64,000 nucleotides of DNA from Rapana venosa. Taxonomy: Eukaryota; Mollusca; Gastropoda; Neogastropoda; Muricidae. Below, piece by piece: positions 13,510 to 24,623 of the stretch (the stretch's first letter is position 1; the number at the start of each line of letters is the position of its first letter). The position numbers were made by a program, and so were the translations under genes. The notes under the pieces were generated by a model. The model made no database searches. It had not been told where the DNA came from and saw only the letters and a program-made list of their open reading frames with translations. The DNA is taken from assembly GCA_028751875.1 (NCBI GenBank), contig CM054143.1, positions 63,306,289-63,370,288 on the forward strand, in the 5' to 3' direction.

Positions 13510-14446
13510 TAAAGCAAATCAATATGTACTCTAAAAAATCAAAAAAGAAGAAAAATTTTTTTAAACAGAAAGAAAAAAGCAACGGTAACAGATACATGCA
13601 ACAGAAGCAGACAAAAACCCTCAGAAAATATATACGAAAGGACAAACCTAGACAAAAATCAGGAACAATAACAAGACAAAAAACACAAAGACACGCAGAC
13701 AAACAAAACAAAACTGTATGGACTTGAAAAGTAAAAACCCTGCAACGAGTTCAACAAACAGGAGGGAAAAAACCGTGACGGGTAATTACACAGCACAAAA
13801 AATTTCGCGCATGTCAGTTTGAATTACAGACACAATCTTCAACAAAACTGTCTTTATTTTTTATTCTGGCGATCTGTTTTGCACTGTATTGCACTGTATT
13901 GCACTGTATTGTCTTGTACTCCATTGTAACGTAATGATTTGTATTTTAGTGCACCGCAGTGTAGTGTAATACTGCGTCTGTCGTGTAGTATAGTGCAGTG
14001 TGTTGTATCAAAGTGTACAGTTCTGTGACTAATGATTTAACATTTGAACTGAACTCTCAACACACTGGCAACTACAAGCGTGATGCCTTAAGGAAACTGT
14101 CCATCGTAGTAAACTTTACCTCATGACATCCAGGCAAGATATCTTAAGCTAGCGGGGGACAGATCATTCCACGAGAATAAACCCTGACTGACACAACTTC
14201 AGATACAACAGACTGATAATACGGTTTTAAATGTAGAGACTGATGCAGTCACACTGCACGACGAGAGGACAACAGACAGAGAAACAGGGTGCAGCAGCCC
14301 AGACTGGCAGCAGAGACACGGCTGCAGCAGCCCTGGCAGACCGGCAGCCAGATGGCATGAAGACATACCCCTAGAAAGACCTGTGCGTGACATGGTATAG
14401 AGAGGTACTACACAACAGATGTGCACAATCCTTCCGAAAGATTTTA
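13510..14446. other. Gene-free stretch
   Basis: Contains a GTATTGCACT decamer repeat at about 13880-13915 and related short GTATTG/GTAGTG words to 14010. Nothing else is recognised. Confidence 0.55.
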
Positions 14447-14926
14447 TTTCAAAGCTGTGAATGTTCTTTTCCATTTCTGCAGTCAAAGCCTATCTTTCAA
14501 AGTTTTGAATGTTCTTTTTCATTTCTGCAGTTAAAGCCTATCTTTCAAAGTTTTGAATGTTCTTTTCCATTTCTGAAGTCAAAGCCCATCTTTCAAAGGT
14601 TTGAATGTTCTTTTCCATTTCTGCAGTCAAAGCCTATCTTTCAAAGTTTTGAATGCTCTTTTCCATTTCTGCAGTCAAAGCCTATCTTTCAAAGTTTTGA
14701 ATGTTCTTTTCCATTTCTGCAGTCAAAGCCTATCTTTCAAAGTTTTGAATGTTCTTTTCCATTTCTGCAGTCAAAGCCTATCTTTCAAAGTTTTGAATGT
14801 TCTTTTCCATTTCTGCAGTCAAAGCCTATCTTTCAAAGTTTTGAATGTTCTTTTCCATTTCTGCAGTCAAAGCCTATCTTTCAAAGTTTTGAATGTTCTT
14901 TTCCATTTCTGCAGTCAAAGTTCATC
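14447..14926 (+). repeat. 48-bp minisatellite, 10 units
   Basis: Ten head-to-tail units of 48 bp (TTTCAAAGTTTTGAATGTTC then TTTTCCATTTCTGCAGTCAA and AGCCTATC). The middle units are identical; the first four and the last vary. Because 48 is divisible by 3, two frames stay open by arithmetic (16-residue period FQSFECSFPFLQSKPI), so the open frame is not evidence of a protein. Confidence 0.93.
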
Positions 14927-15570
14927 ATTCACACCCAGCGGTACAGCAGAAAGAAAATGGCGAGTGCTCTAAACATCTTCAGTGTCGTCGGGAAGCGGGT
15001 ATTCTTGCCACGGCCGAGACTGCAAGGGCTAGTCTGATCTTTACTTCAGCTAAAGAGCAACCATCTTTGGTCAGTGTGTGGACCTGAGATAGGCCTAATT
15101 AAAGTCAACTTTTCAGGTCGTTGACCATTCATGACCATGCCTCTGTACATTATTATCACAAGGGAAGCAAACTGGAAATATTCTCGGAGCAAAGCCCCCC
15201 ACCCTCCCCTTCATCCTTAAGTCGTTTATACACGTTTTCTTTCACGTGACTATAAAAGAAAAGGCAGGACAAGGCGCAAACACAAACAAAATTAGGTTTG
15301 GAAAAGATGAGCACAAATAACCATGGAAAACTAACTACACACAAGCGAAAGTGGCTTTGAATAAGCTAATTCAGATAAAATAATTTTTAGAAAGCTTTCC
15401 AAAAGGTAATTAGTGTTTGCACAGTTCTAAAAACCACTAAGCGTTTCCGTGTTTTTCTCCTGCTTGCATGTGTTTTTGGATTAGCATTGCCTCTGTTCTG
15501 AAGTTGCAACCACAACTCCATGCATGAACTTCATTAGGCACACCTGCACTTTCTAGCAGGCACACACGTA
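14927..15570. other. Gene-free stretch between minisatellite and microsatellites
   Basis: No repeat family or domain recognised. Confidence 0.5.
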
Positions 15571-15572
15571 CA

Positions 15573-15894
<322 letters not shown>

Positions 15895-16232
15895 AGGAAC
15901 AGAGACAAAAAAAAATGGAAGGAAAAATGTTAAGGGGGCTGGGCTGGGAAGGAAGGTAGGTGGAATTTAAAAAAAAAAAAAACATCAACAAAACAACCCC
16001 AAAACAAAAGAAGAACAGAAAAAGAAAAGAAAAAAATAAACTGACAAAAAAAAAGCTCCGAGAAGTACAAGAAAAAGAAGACTACCAGTAGTTGTAAGCA
16101 AAAGACAACAGAAATGGGCCCAGGAAAGTCAGCTGCAGACAGCCAAACGAGTCCCCTGACAATAACACCACTTTGCAACAGGCCACCCCCCCCCCCCCCC
16201 CTCCCCACCCCCTCCTCCTCCTCCGACATCAA

Positions 16233-16294
<62 letters not shown>

Positions 16295-16402
16295 GTGGGT
16301 GGAGAGACGAAGAGGAAGCAATACCCTTCTCTCGCTCACTCCAAAGCATCAATGACAATCTACTTAGGGGAATCTCTCTTTCTCTGTCTCTCTCTTTGGG
16401 TT

Positions 16403-16510
16403 TTTGTTTTGTTTTTATTTTCTTTTTATCTAATAAGGGCAAGGTCGGATGAAAAAAAAGTATGTAAATGCTTACCTGTAACCCTTGAAACATAAAGATC
16501 ATTCATTCAT

Positions 16511-16512
<2 letters not shown>
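16403..16512 (+). mobile_element. LINE 3'-end fragment (family gamma, plus strand) between (CT)n arrays
   Basis: Plus-strand fragment containing GGTCGGATGAAAAAAAAG, ACCTGTAACCCTTG and CATAAAGATCATTCATTCATTC, then (CT)n starting at 16513. CT-rich sequence also precedes it. Its orientation is opposite to the other copies, but the flank is CT here rather than GA, so the element-to-microsatellite polarity is the same. Confidence 0.6.
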
Positions 16513-16566
<54 letters not shown>

Positions 16567-16642
16567 GTGGGAAGACAAAGAAGAAGCAACACCCCTCTCT
16601 CCTTGCTCGCTACAAAACGTCAATGACAATTTTTTAAAGGAA

Positions 16643-16702
<60 letters not shown>

Positions 16703-16850
16703 AGCTCTGTCTCCGTCTCTCTCTGTGGTGGGAAGACAAAGAAGAAGCAACACCCCTCTCTCCTAGCTCATCCAAAACATCAATGACAATCTACTTGGGG
16801 AATCACTCTCTCCCTCTCCCCCTCCCTCTCCTCTCTCTCTCGTTCAGTGT

Positions 16851-16887
<37 letters not shown>

Positions 16888-16922
<35 letters not shown>
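16888..16922 (+). repeat. (TA)n microsatellite
   Basis: About 34 bp of pure TA following CT. Confidence 0.93.
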
Positions 16923-16927
<5 letters not shown>

Positions 16928-17129
16928 ACCCTAAGTCATATTTTTGTAACTGACTGTTTTGTTATACAAAAACATTTTGTCATTACTTTTGCTCCCCCCC
17001 CCCCCCCCCCCCCCCCCCCCCCACACACACACACTCACACATCCCCAACCAAAATACCAGGCAGCTCGGCAACCCCCTTCATGTATGGGCCAAAGGCCTT
17101 TTTGTGACTAAATCATTCAGTTCCAGTTC
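16923..17129 (+). mobile_element. Probable LINE 3' end (beta-like) abutting (CT)n
   Basis: The stretch ends GGGCCAAAGGCCTTTTTGTG, then ACTAAATCATTCAG and (CT)n. The GGCC...GGCC hairpin followed by TTTTTG and an AATAAAT-like motif resembles the 3' UTR end of the LINE at 60039-62519. A poly-C/CA tract (16994-17040) interrupts the middle, and (CT)n then (AT)n precede it. Assignment is by eye and tentative. Confidence 0.45.
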
Positions 17130-17265
17130 TCTCTCTCTCTCTGTCTCTCTCTCTCTCTCACTCTCTGGCTGTGTGTGGGTGAAGAGACAAAGAAGAAGCA
17201 AGCAACACCACCCCTCCTCTCTCTCTCTCTCTCTCTCTCTTACTCTCTCTCTATCTCTGTGTGTG

Positions 17266-17326
<61 letters not shown>

Positions 17327-17504
17327 TCTGTGGCGGGCTGGCTCCAAAGCATCAATGACAATCTACTAAGGGGGACACCATGAGTCACACCCCACAAGTG
17401 TCAAAGCAACACACCCCACCCGCATCACACAGGATCGCACCCAGAAAGAGGGGAAGCCGGCAGAAACAAAAAAAGTACCCAACCACTGTGTTTGGTTCAG
17501 CTAA

Positions 17505-17587
<83 letters not shown>
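17505..17587 (+). repeat. (CT)n microsatellite
   Basis: About 80 bp of uninterrupted CT. Confidence 0.95.
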
Positions 17588-17590
<3 letters not shown>

Positions 17591-17872
17591 GTGTTGTTTT
17601 CCTCCTTCTCTACACTCTACTACAGTTGTCAGGACAGGATTATCAAAGAACTGTGCTCTGTTCCGCTGACATCTTTTTTTTATGTCTCCTTACCACGCAA
17701 GTGTTTCAGACGGAATTGTGTTGGCTGAACGGGTTAAAAAAAACACAAAAGGATAAAAAAAATCATCCGAAAAACAAATGTGAGGCATTAGGACCAAAGT
17801 AACTAAAACGCTTTAGTCATTATTTTATGTTGAATTCTGTTTAATTCCAAAGACAATTGCTATTAAGCAATA

Positions 17873-18137
17873 AGGTAAAGGTAAAGGAGTCACATAACCT
17901 ATAAGGTCGTAGGGGAGCGAGGCGTCAGAGACCTCACTTCTCTAGGGCCAGCATAATGAGGGCGTCGCCCATCTCCTCTCCCTCGCTGCTTTACCTTCCC
18001 TGACCCTAAAGAGGGCAGGTACCCATTTACAGCTGGGTGAACTGGGGGAAGTGTACTGAAGCCAAGGCGCGCAAACGGTCACCCATCCAACTGGTAACCA
18101 CGCTTGACGCTGCTTAACTTGGCTGGGGGAAAGCGCG
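17873..18137 (-). mobile_element. SINE-B (tRNA/5S chimera), 5'-truncated, minus strand
   Basis: From AAGGTAAAGGAGTC through GGGCGTCGCCCATCTCCTCT to the 5S-like CAACTGGTAACCACGC and CCCAGCCAAG-type junction (read reversed). The tRNA-like head is missing and a SINE-Y module begins directly after it. Confidence 0.82.
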
Positions 18138-18139
18138 AT

Positions 18140-18262
18140 GCAAATCCCCAAAAGACGGAATGCGGCCACCTTCATGGTGAGCAAAAATCGGCTCCATATC
18201 ACGATATGTAAAATCTCACAATTGGTGAACCTCGCAGCTCTAGCCAAGGAACGAAAACAACA
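18140..18262 (+). repeat. Module Y repeat copy
   Basis: CCCCAAAAGACGGAATGCGG, CATGGTGAGCAAAAATCGG, GTAAAATCTCACAATTGGTG, GCAGCTCTAGCCAAGGAACG. Directly adjoins the truncated SINE-B. Confidence 0.72.
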
Positions 18263-18999
18263 AAAACAAACAACAACACCCCCCCCCACACACACACACA
18301 CACATACACCAAACAAATAATGCAAAAATAGATCATGTCATCAATGGCCAATCTTTCTTGTATATTCCAATCTGACATTTTTGTTTTATTCTTCAAGAAC
18401 AGCAGAATTATAAGAATAAAGAAAATAAACAATGATTAAAAAATCAAAGTGATGGTTTCCATCCTTCAGCGTCACAAGACACAACACCAACACTTTATCA
18501 TCTCAACAATAAGAGAAAGTCACGTGGGTTACACGCATGCCTGTAAAAGAAACAAATTCCTTTTCGTCTTCGTACTTACCTACCTGTACACTTTTTCTAT
18601 TTCAGAGATGATCAAGTAAATGAAAGGCTAACAGAATCAACACAAACACCGTTCTTTATTCGAATGGAACAAAAATGTGTTTTCTTATTCGTTCAGAACA
18701 TCGTAGCAGCAATATATTTAATGAGTACAACAAGCAATGCTTATGCGAGTTCTCTGACTCTATAACCTTACTCTTTATTCTGTGATTGCCTGGTTTTTTA
18801 TAACATAAAAATGCATCATAAACTAAGCTCTTTCGTTGCTTAATAAACTTTTTGAAATGAACTGATATTATATTGGCAAGGGGGGGGGGGGGGGCGAAGG
18901 TGTAGGGAGTCACTAAACACTGAATCCAACATAAACCCCAGCAAGAATGACAGGTCAGACTTTTTGGCCTTTTATAATGATGATGATGATAATAATAAT
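18263..18999. other. A/T-rich gene-free stretch
   Basis: Poly-G run at 18881-18893. No coding or repeat-family match seen. Confidence 0.5.
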
Positions 19000-19046
19000 G
19001 ATAATAATAATAATAATATTAATAATGTATGTAATCTGTATAGCGC

Positions 19047-19080
<34 letters not shown>

Positions 19081-19155
19081 AAAAATGATGATGATAATAA
19101 TAATAATAACAAATGAAACTTATATAGCGCTATAACTTGCAAAGACAAATCAAAG
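19000..19155 (-). mobile_element. CR1/L2-type LINE 3' tail fragments with (TAA/TGA)n
   Basis: TATATAGCGCTATAACTTGCAAAG and an adjoining CTGTATAGCGCTG next to (GAT)n and (AAT)n repeats. In reverse complement this is the same TATAGCGCTATATAA tail seen at 21240-21290. Confidence 0.55.
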
Positions 19156-19435
19156 CCTTCCCCCGAGGGGATGCCGGGGGCCTATCAGTATAAATAGCAT
19201 CCCCACATTCTGGAAATTCTGTGCTAGAAATTTCCTCTATTCTGCCTTGTTCCTTTTCTTCCTGTCACCTCCTTCTTGTCTATTTTCTGCCTTCTTGGTC
19301 CATTCTCCTGCCTTTTTTCCAGAAAGAACATAAAAGGTAACTATTCTCTCTTGTGCCGAAGTCGGATGCGCTGGGCCTGACTTGTCAGGCGCTTAACGGC
19401 AGCGTGACGCGTTTTCGCTCATATAACAGACAACA
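19145..19435 (+). repeat. Repeat family X, longest plus-strand copy
   Basis: CCCCGAGGGGATGCCGGGGG, CAGTATAAATAGCATCCCCA, GGAAATTCTGTGCTAGAAAT, then a pyrimidine-rich part, AAGTCGGATGCGCTGGGCCT, GACTTGTCAGGCGCTTAACG and GCAGCGTGACGCGTTTTCGC. Function unknown; probably a non-autonomous mobile element. Confidence 0.7.
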
Positions 19436-19605
19436 ATAGTTGCTGTCTGAGCGTTCCACGAAGAAGAAATCAAAGCCTTTTGCACTGACTTTGCAAACCG
19501 AGAGGAGTGGAAGAAGCTGGTTGCAAAATCTACAGTGGTGCCCCAACGGTCTACCAGACTACAGCATAGGTGAAGAGGAAGACTGGCTTTGCAGTCCACA
19601 AAGTC

Positions 19606-19944
19606 AAAGATAACATCTATGACAGGCAGGTCAAAGAAAGATAACATCAATGACAGCAAGGTCAAAGATAACATCAATGACAGGAAGGTCAAATATAGAT
19701 AACATCTATGACAGGAAGGTCAAAGATAGATAACATCAATGACAGGAAGGTCAAAGATAAATAACATCACTGACAGGAAGGTCAAAGATAGATAACATCT
19801 ATGACAGGAAGGTCAAAGACAGATAACATCAATGACAGGAAGAAGGCAAAGATAGATAACATCTATGACAGGAAGGTCAAAGATAGATAACATCTATGAC
19901 AGGAAGGTCAAAGATAGATAACATCAATGACAGGAAGCAGGTAA
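19606..19944 (+). repeat. ~31-bp minisatellite
   Basis: About 11 head-to-tail units of GACAGGAAGGTCAAAGATAG + ATAACATCWAT. Units differ mainly by CTAT/CAAT and a missing TAGA tetramer. It adjoins the end of repeat family X. Confidence 0.9.
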
Positions 19945-20099
19945 AGCCACATCCAGTCTTCAACAGTTTGCAAAACACCGTGGCAAGCTGAACGCGTCCC
20001 TATGCTACAGAAAACTAAAACACATTCAGGCGAGGATCGGGGGAGGGATGGGAGAATGAGGGGGGCTCATACTAAAAACCCAAGTGCCGGCATTAAGAG

Positions 20100-20650
20100 G
20101 ATCAAAGAAAATCGCCGAGAAACTGAAGGGGGAAAAAATAGGAGAGAGAGGGAGAGAGACACAGAGAGAGACAGAGAGAGAGAGGGGGGAGAGAGAGAGG
20201 GGGGGGGGGGGGGAGAGGGGGGGGGGGGGAGTCGCACAACAAAACAGTCGCACCATATCACCCCATCTCTGTCCTCTTCTTTCTATAGCCTTTGCACAGC
20301 TTTATCTGGTCATCATCATCATCATCATCATCATCAACACTCTCTCACACACACACACACACACACCCACACACACACAGGCTGTGATTTGTATACTCCT
20401 GCACTGAGTTGTCCCCTGTACCAAAAAAAAAACACACCACGCTTTGGAGGGTGGGGAAGAGGGGTGGCAGAGGACAGAGAAAGACACATTAGTGTGCATC
20501 CACTCTGCATTCTGGCCAAGGTCTGTTTTTGGGCAATATCAGAATCCAGTAAAAGAAAGATATGGGTGCGTCACCGATACGATATGTGATAGAGGGGTGG
20601 GTGGGAAATATAGTTCAGTACTCCTGTGACTGTTAGAGTTAAGGAAAGAA
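20100..20650. other. Gene-free stretch with G-rich, GA, (ATC)n and CA repeats
   Basis: (GA)n and poly-G at 20140-20232, (ATC)n at 20310-20334, and CA repeats at 20346-20380. Confidence 0.6.
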
Positions 20651-21290
20651 CTAAGACGCCTAGTCCTCAGAAAGAAAAAAATCTGAGCACATACTCCTCT
20701 CTTGCGATCTCTCCACTGGTTGCCTGTGCCACAGAGAGTAAACTATAAGATCAGTACCCTCTGTTACAAATGCCTCCATAAAACAGCACCTTCCTACCTC
20801 TATGAATGTCTTCACCTGTACACTCCTTCTCGTTCCCTCCGCTCTGCTGCAGATACCTTGTGCTTAAGAATACCTAGATTCAACCAATCCACCGTTGGCC
20901 GTCGCTCTTTCTCTGTTTCTGGTCCATTGATCTGGAATGACCTCCCTCTCTCCCTTCGCCAAAAGCCTTTTTATGACGCTTTTAAATCCGGCCTCAACAT
21001 TTATTTCAAACCTAAAATTCTCCCCTCTTGTTCCATTTCATTTTTGTCCCTGCCCTCAACAGCCAAAACCCCATCACCCTGCTGGAGAGTAAACCTGTGT
21101 GTGTGTGTGTGTGTGTGTGCGTGTGTTGGCGTGCGTGTGTTGGCGAGCGTGTGTATATATTTGAACTTGTAAAAAAAAATAATCCCATTAATTGTAACTG
21201 GCTGCATGTGCATGAGTAGGATGAATGAAAGCGCTTTGATTTGTTTTCTGCAAGATATAGCGCTGTATAAATTCCATGTATTATTATGAA
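20650..21290 (+). mobile_element. CR1/L2-group LINE C-terminal fragment and 3' tail
   Basis: Encodes LRSLHWLPVPQRVNYKISTL then CYKCLHKTAPSYLYECL and RRSFSVSGPLIWNDLPLSLR, the well-known C-terminal module of CR1/L2-like ORF2 proteins. A TG-rich UTR ends GCTTTGATTTG...ATATAGCGCTGTATAAATTCC followed by TATTATTA. The 5' end is truncated near 20650. Confidence 0.85.
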
Positions 21291-21377
21291 CACCGCATCA
21301 CCAAAACCAACATGGCGGTCAACAACGAAGATGGCCTATTTCAAAGTGGAGCCAATGAGGTCTCGAACTGGCAACCA

Positions 21378-21458
21378 TCACACACACACAGACACACACA
21401 CAAACACACCAACACACACACATACACACAACACACACACACACACACACAACACACA

Positions 21459-21491
<33 letters not shown>

Positions 21492-21496
21492 CACCC
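21378..21496 (+). repeat. (CA)n-rich array
   Basis: Imperfect (CA)n with AACAC and CACAA interruptions. Confidence 0.9.
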
Positions 21497-21559
21497 GGGT
21501 CCCAGGGCCCACTCTACCCACGGAGACTACACACTGCTTTGTCTCTTGACACGAACGAA

Positions 21560-21905
21560 GGAAGGTGGCAGGATGGTTAAGACGTTTGCCTGCCAACAAG
21601 TAAACCGTGAGGTTCTGGGTTCGATTCCCAGCCTCGCCCTTTCTTCCCAGTTTGACTAAAAAATCGAACTGAATGTCAAAGTCCTTCGGATGAGACTATA
21701 AACCGAGGCCCCGTGTGCGAACGCATGCAGAACATCTTGCGCACACGTTAAATCCTGTTCCGCTTTTCGAAAGAGTAGGCCATTGTGTGCCCGTGGGAAC
21801 AGATGACAAAATTTACAAAACCGCATACACGGGGACTGGATGCAAAAAAGCACATGAGTGCTTATTCCATTATCATCGATATAAAATAATAAATAAATAA
21901 AAATA
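21560..21905 (+). mobile_element. SINE-A body with a Ser/Leu-tRNA-like head
   Basis: The head GGTGGCAGGATGGTTAAGAC has a long variable-arm-like region and B-box GGGTTCGATTCCC, then the same body as other SINE-A copies (CTTCGGATGAGACTATAAAC, AGAGTAGGCCATTGTGTGCC). It differs from the TAGCCTAGTGG head, so this is a head variant. Confidence 0.85.
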
Positions 21906-21989
21906 AAAAAATCTTGCTGAGCGCGGCACTTTACCAATGCCACCCCTTTGGGTACACAGCGGTATTCATTTGTGGGGCATGCAGTATCT

Positions 21990-22130
21990 TCCCTTCCGCT
22001 TTTCGGAAGAGTAGGCCATTGTGTGCCGGTGGGAACGGTTGACAAAATTGACAAAAGTGCATACACACGGAGACTGGATGAAAAAAAGCACATGAGTGCT
22101 TATTCCATTATCCTCGAAATAAAAGAGTAA
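21990..22130 (+). mobile_element. SINE-A, 3' body fragment
   Basis: TTCCGCTTTTCGGAAGAGTA, GCCATTGTGTGCCGGTGGGA and the GAGTGCTTATTCCATTATCC tail, directly downstream of another SINE-A copy in the same orientation. Confidence 0.8.
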
Positions 22131-22139
22131 AATAAATAT

Positions 22140-23470
22140 AGAGTGCAGGTCCAAATTTTTTTGGTGGTGATTTTCAGATTTTTTTAAAATAAGAAAAAAA
22201 TGCACTGTGCACTTGTTTTTGGGATTGAGGACATACAGCAATTACCAGGTAGTCACGAGAAAGTTGGAAAAAATCATCAAATGAGGATTGCTTGTATTCC
22301 TACAGTGTTGACCCTGCGCATGCACATTGCCTAAGGAAGCTAGCAGACGACAAAGGACTGCGGGGGTACAGTGTTTGCTGAACAATAACAAATTTCAAAC
22401 CTACCAAATTTGTTCAGAAACACAGGAATTTTGAGTCAGAGGCTAGACTTTCACAAAAGTGGTTTTTATTTCTGTGGATGCTTTACTACGTGCGGTATGA
22501 ATATAAGAGTCATATAGAAAAACAGAAGAGAAAGAGCAAATTTTTTATTTGTGGCGTGTAGCCTGTTTTAGCCTCCCCTGCTCTTCTGCATCACCCACCC
22601 CATGTGGCAGACAGTACATGCAAGGCGGCAGCGGGCGGCGGCAGCTGTTGGAGTTCCCTCCGTACCCCTCTTCAAGCATGTTCCTCCGTGGAGGCTGTGA
22701 CGAGGGCACAAAAGAGGAGGACAGGGCAGGAGGGGGAAGAGACAAGACACGGAGCCCTCTCCACGTCGTCAGCGATATGATGGATCCTCACCCCCCAGCC
22801 CCTCACCTCACCTCACCTCACTACCGCTAATGGCAGTGGGGGAGCGAGCTCAGGCTTAAGAGGAGGGTTGGGGAACAGTTCAACCCTCTGAAGATGACAG
22901 AGTGCTTTTTGGGGCCATGGTGAACACTTTTTTTTTTTTTGGTTGCTTTTATGTTTCGTCTTTCCAGTGAATATGTCTCTGCTTTTCTTTTTTCTTCTTT
23001 TTTTTTTTAAATGAAAGAAGCTTCTTCCTTTTTTGTGAAATGTTCGAAAAGGCATTTGGGGATACCACTACAGGATGGCAAGGCTCTGGGAAGGAGGAGG
23101 GAGGGGGGAAGGACTGAGGGAAGTAACAGCGGAGATGGGGAGAGAAGAGAAAGAAAAAGCGTTGCAAAGCGTGGGGAGACGATGAAAGAATCTTTTTCAC
23201 TAGGGTAGTGGTGGGGGGTGTGGGGACAATAGTCCTTTCGACACTGCTTGTCTCTCGTGTCAAGACTAAAAGCTTTCTGTTACAGCATTGTTGGACAAGG
23301 GGGTGGTTTCACACACACACTGACACACCCCAACCTCCCCTTGTGAAATGCAGCTTATTCCGCTCACACTGAGATGATCAAGCCATACTGATGATCATCT
23401 CTCTCTCTCCCCTCCCTCCCTCTCTCAAAAACAAACAAACAAAAAACAACCCAACATGGGGATATCGAAT
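22140..23470. other. Gene-free stretch
   Basis: Contains a CACCTCACCT repeat near 22803-22820, poly-T runs and CT-rich patches. No recognised gene. The piece at 22545-22830 is GC-richer but has no supported frame. Confidence 0.5.
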
Positions 23471-23473
23471 GCA

Positions 23474-23712
23474 AATGTCAAATACAATGAATTTTCACAA
23501 AGATGGAAACAATGTGTTATGCCTTCAATCAAATCACTTCCACAGATAATGCTTTTCAAACGGCCTAAACTTAGTAATAACAAACACAACTGTCAAATAC
23601 AATGAATTTTCACAAAGATGGAAATAATATCACGTTATGCCTTCAATCACATCACTTCCACAGCTAATGCTTTTCAAACGGCCTAAACTTTGTCATAACA
23701 AACACAACTGTC
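23474..23712 (+). repeat. Tandem duplication of a ~119-bp unit
   Basis: Two adjacent copies starting TGTCAAATACAATGAATTTT and ending AACAAACACAAC, about 95% identical by eye, differing by a few substitutions and a short insertion (AATATCACG). Confidence 0.9.
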
Positions 23713-24012
23713 TGCTTTATCGATCCATCTAGGTAACATGCTTGCTGCCTGTTGTGCCAACTCCACACCCCCTTTTTTCACAGTATACTTTTCCTGTTCA
23801 CTTCCATTTCTTTATGCTTAAACACATACAGAAATGATAAGAACATGGAAATAAAGACAGAAATTGACAGACAGACAGACAGGCAGGCAGGCAGGCAAGA
23901 CAAGGCAAGACCAGACAGACAGACAGACAGACAGAGGTGTGCATACATCAACACAAATGAATAAATCTTGAAGCATCTCCAGAACTCACTCAACAATAGA
24001 CATTCTTGATCA

Positions 24013-24213
24013 ACGAATAATCTAAATCGGCTAGTAAAGCCTTGAGTTCCATGAGGGGAATGAAACGAGAAAATACGAAAATTAATCAGTGTGAAAGTCT
24101 CGGCAGGATAGCTTAATGGCAAGACTAACAATATCGAACTTGAGATCCGAAGGTGATTTGGGGCATAGGTTCAAATCTCGGAGATTACCTGTTCAAATAG
24201 GTTTGGTTTGCTA

Positions 24214-24215
<2 letters not shown>
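24013..24215 (+). repeat. Left arm of a large inverted repeat (foldback)
   Basis: Starts ACGAATAATCTAAATCGGCT and runs to GGTTTGGTTTGCTATC. It contains a tRNA-like SINE head (GGATAGCTTAATGGCAAGAC, GGTTCAAATCTC). The reverse complement recurs at 24417-24623 with only a few differences. Confidence 0.9.

Positions 24216-24249
<34 letters not shown>
24216..24249 (+). repeat. Poly-C tract in the foldback loop
   Basis: A run of about 34 C in the spacer of the inverted repeat. Confidence 0.9.
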
Positions 24250-24416
24250 TGATGCTAGCACCGGTGCTGATCTAACTCCACGACCTCGAAAATCCTTCGG
24301 ATGAAACTATAAACCAAGATCGCGTCTGTGAGTGAATGCACAATACATATCTTGAGACGTGTTGAAACCCTATCCATTTTTAGAAAACTTGTAAGCTAAC
24401 TAATGGCCAGTGGCGC

Positions 24417-24623
24417 GATAGCAAACCAAAACCTATCTTGAACAGGTAACTCCTCCGAGATTTGAACCTATGCCCCAAATCACCTTCGGATCTCAAGTTC
24501 GATATTGTTAGTCTTGCCATTAAGCTATCCTGCCGAGACTTTCACACTGATTATTTTTCGTATTTTCTCGTTTCATTCCCCTCATGGAACTCAAGGCTTT
24601 ACTAGCCGATTTAGATTATTCGT
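24417..24623 (-). repeat. Right arm of a large inverted repeat (foldback)
   Basis: From GATAGCAAACCAAAACC to TTAGATTATTCGT, the reverse complement of 24013-24215. The spacer (24216-24416) holds a poly-C run and SINE-A body sequence (CTTCGGATGAAACTATAAAC). A LINE RT fragment starts at the outer edge. Confidence 0.9.

Larger units (their letters stand above)
16236..17376 (+). repeat. Complex (CT)n block with a recurring ~90-bp cassette
   Basis: A unit reading GAAGACAAAGAAGAAGCAAC, ACCCCTCTCTCC and CATCAATGACAATCTACTTA occurs near 16295-16375, 16565-16640 and 16722-16806. A fourth copy is split by an internal (CT)n expansion at 17170-17217 and 17331-17372. Long (CT)n arrays separate the copies, so the block looks like a higher-order repeat of (CT)n plus cassette. 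Two LINE 3' ends are embedded in it. Confidence 0.8.

Noticed and set aside
14387..15037. A repeat protein of 216 residues
   Set aside because: Its openness follows from the 48-bp unit length; no start context, domain or homologue is recognised.
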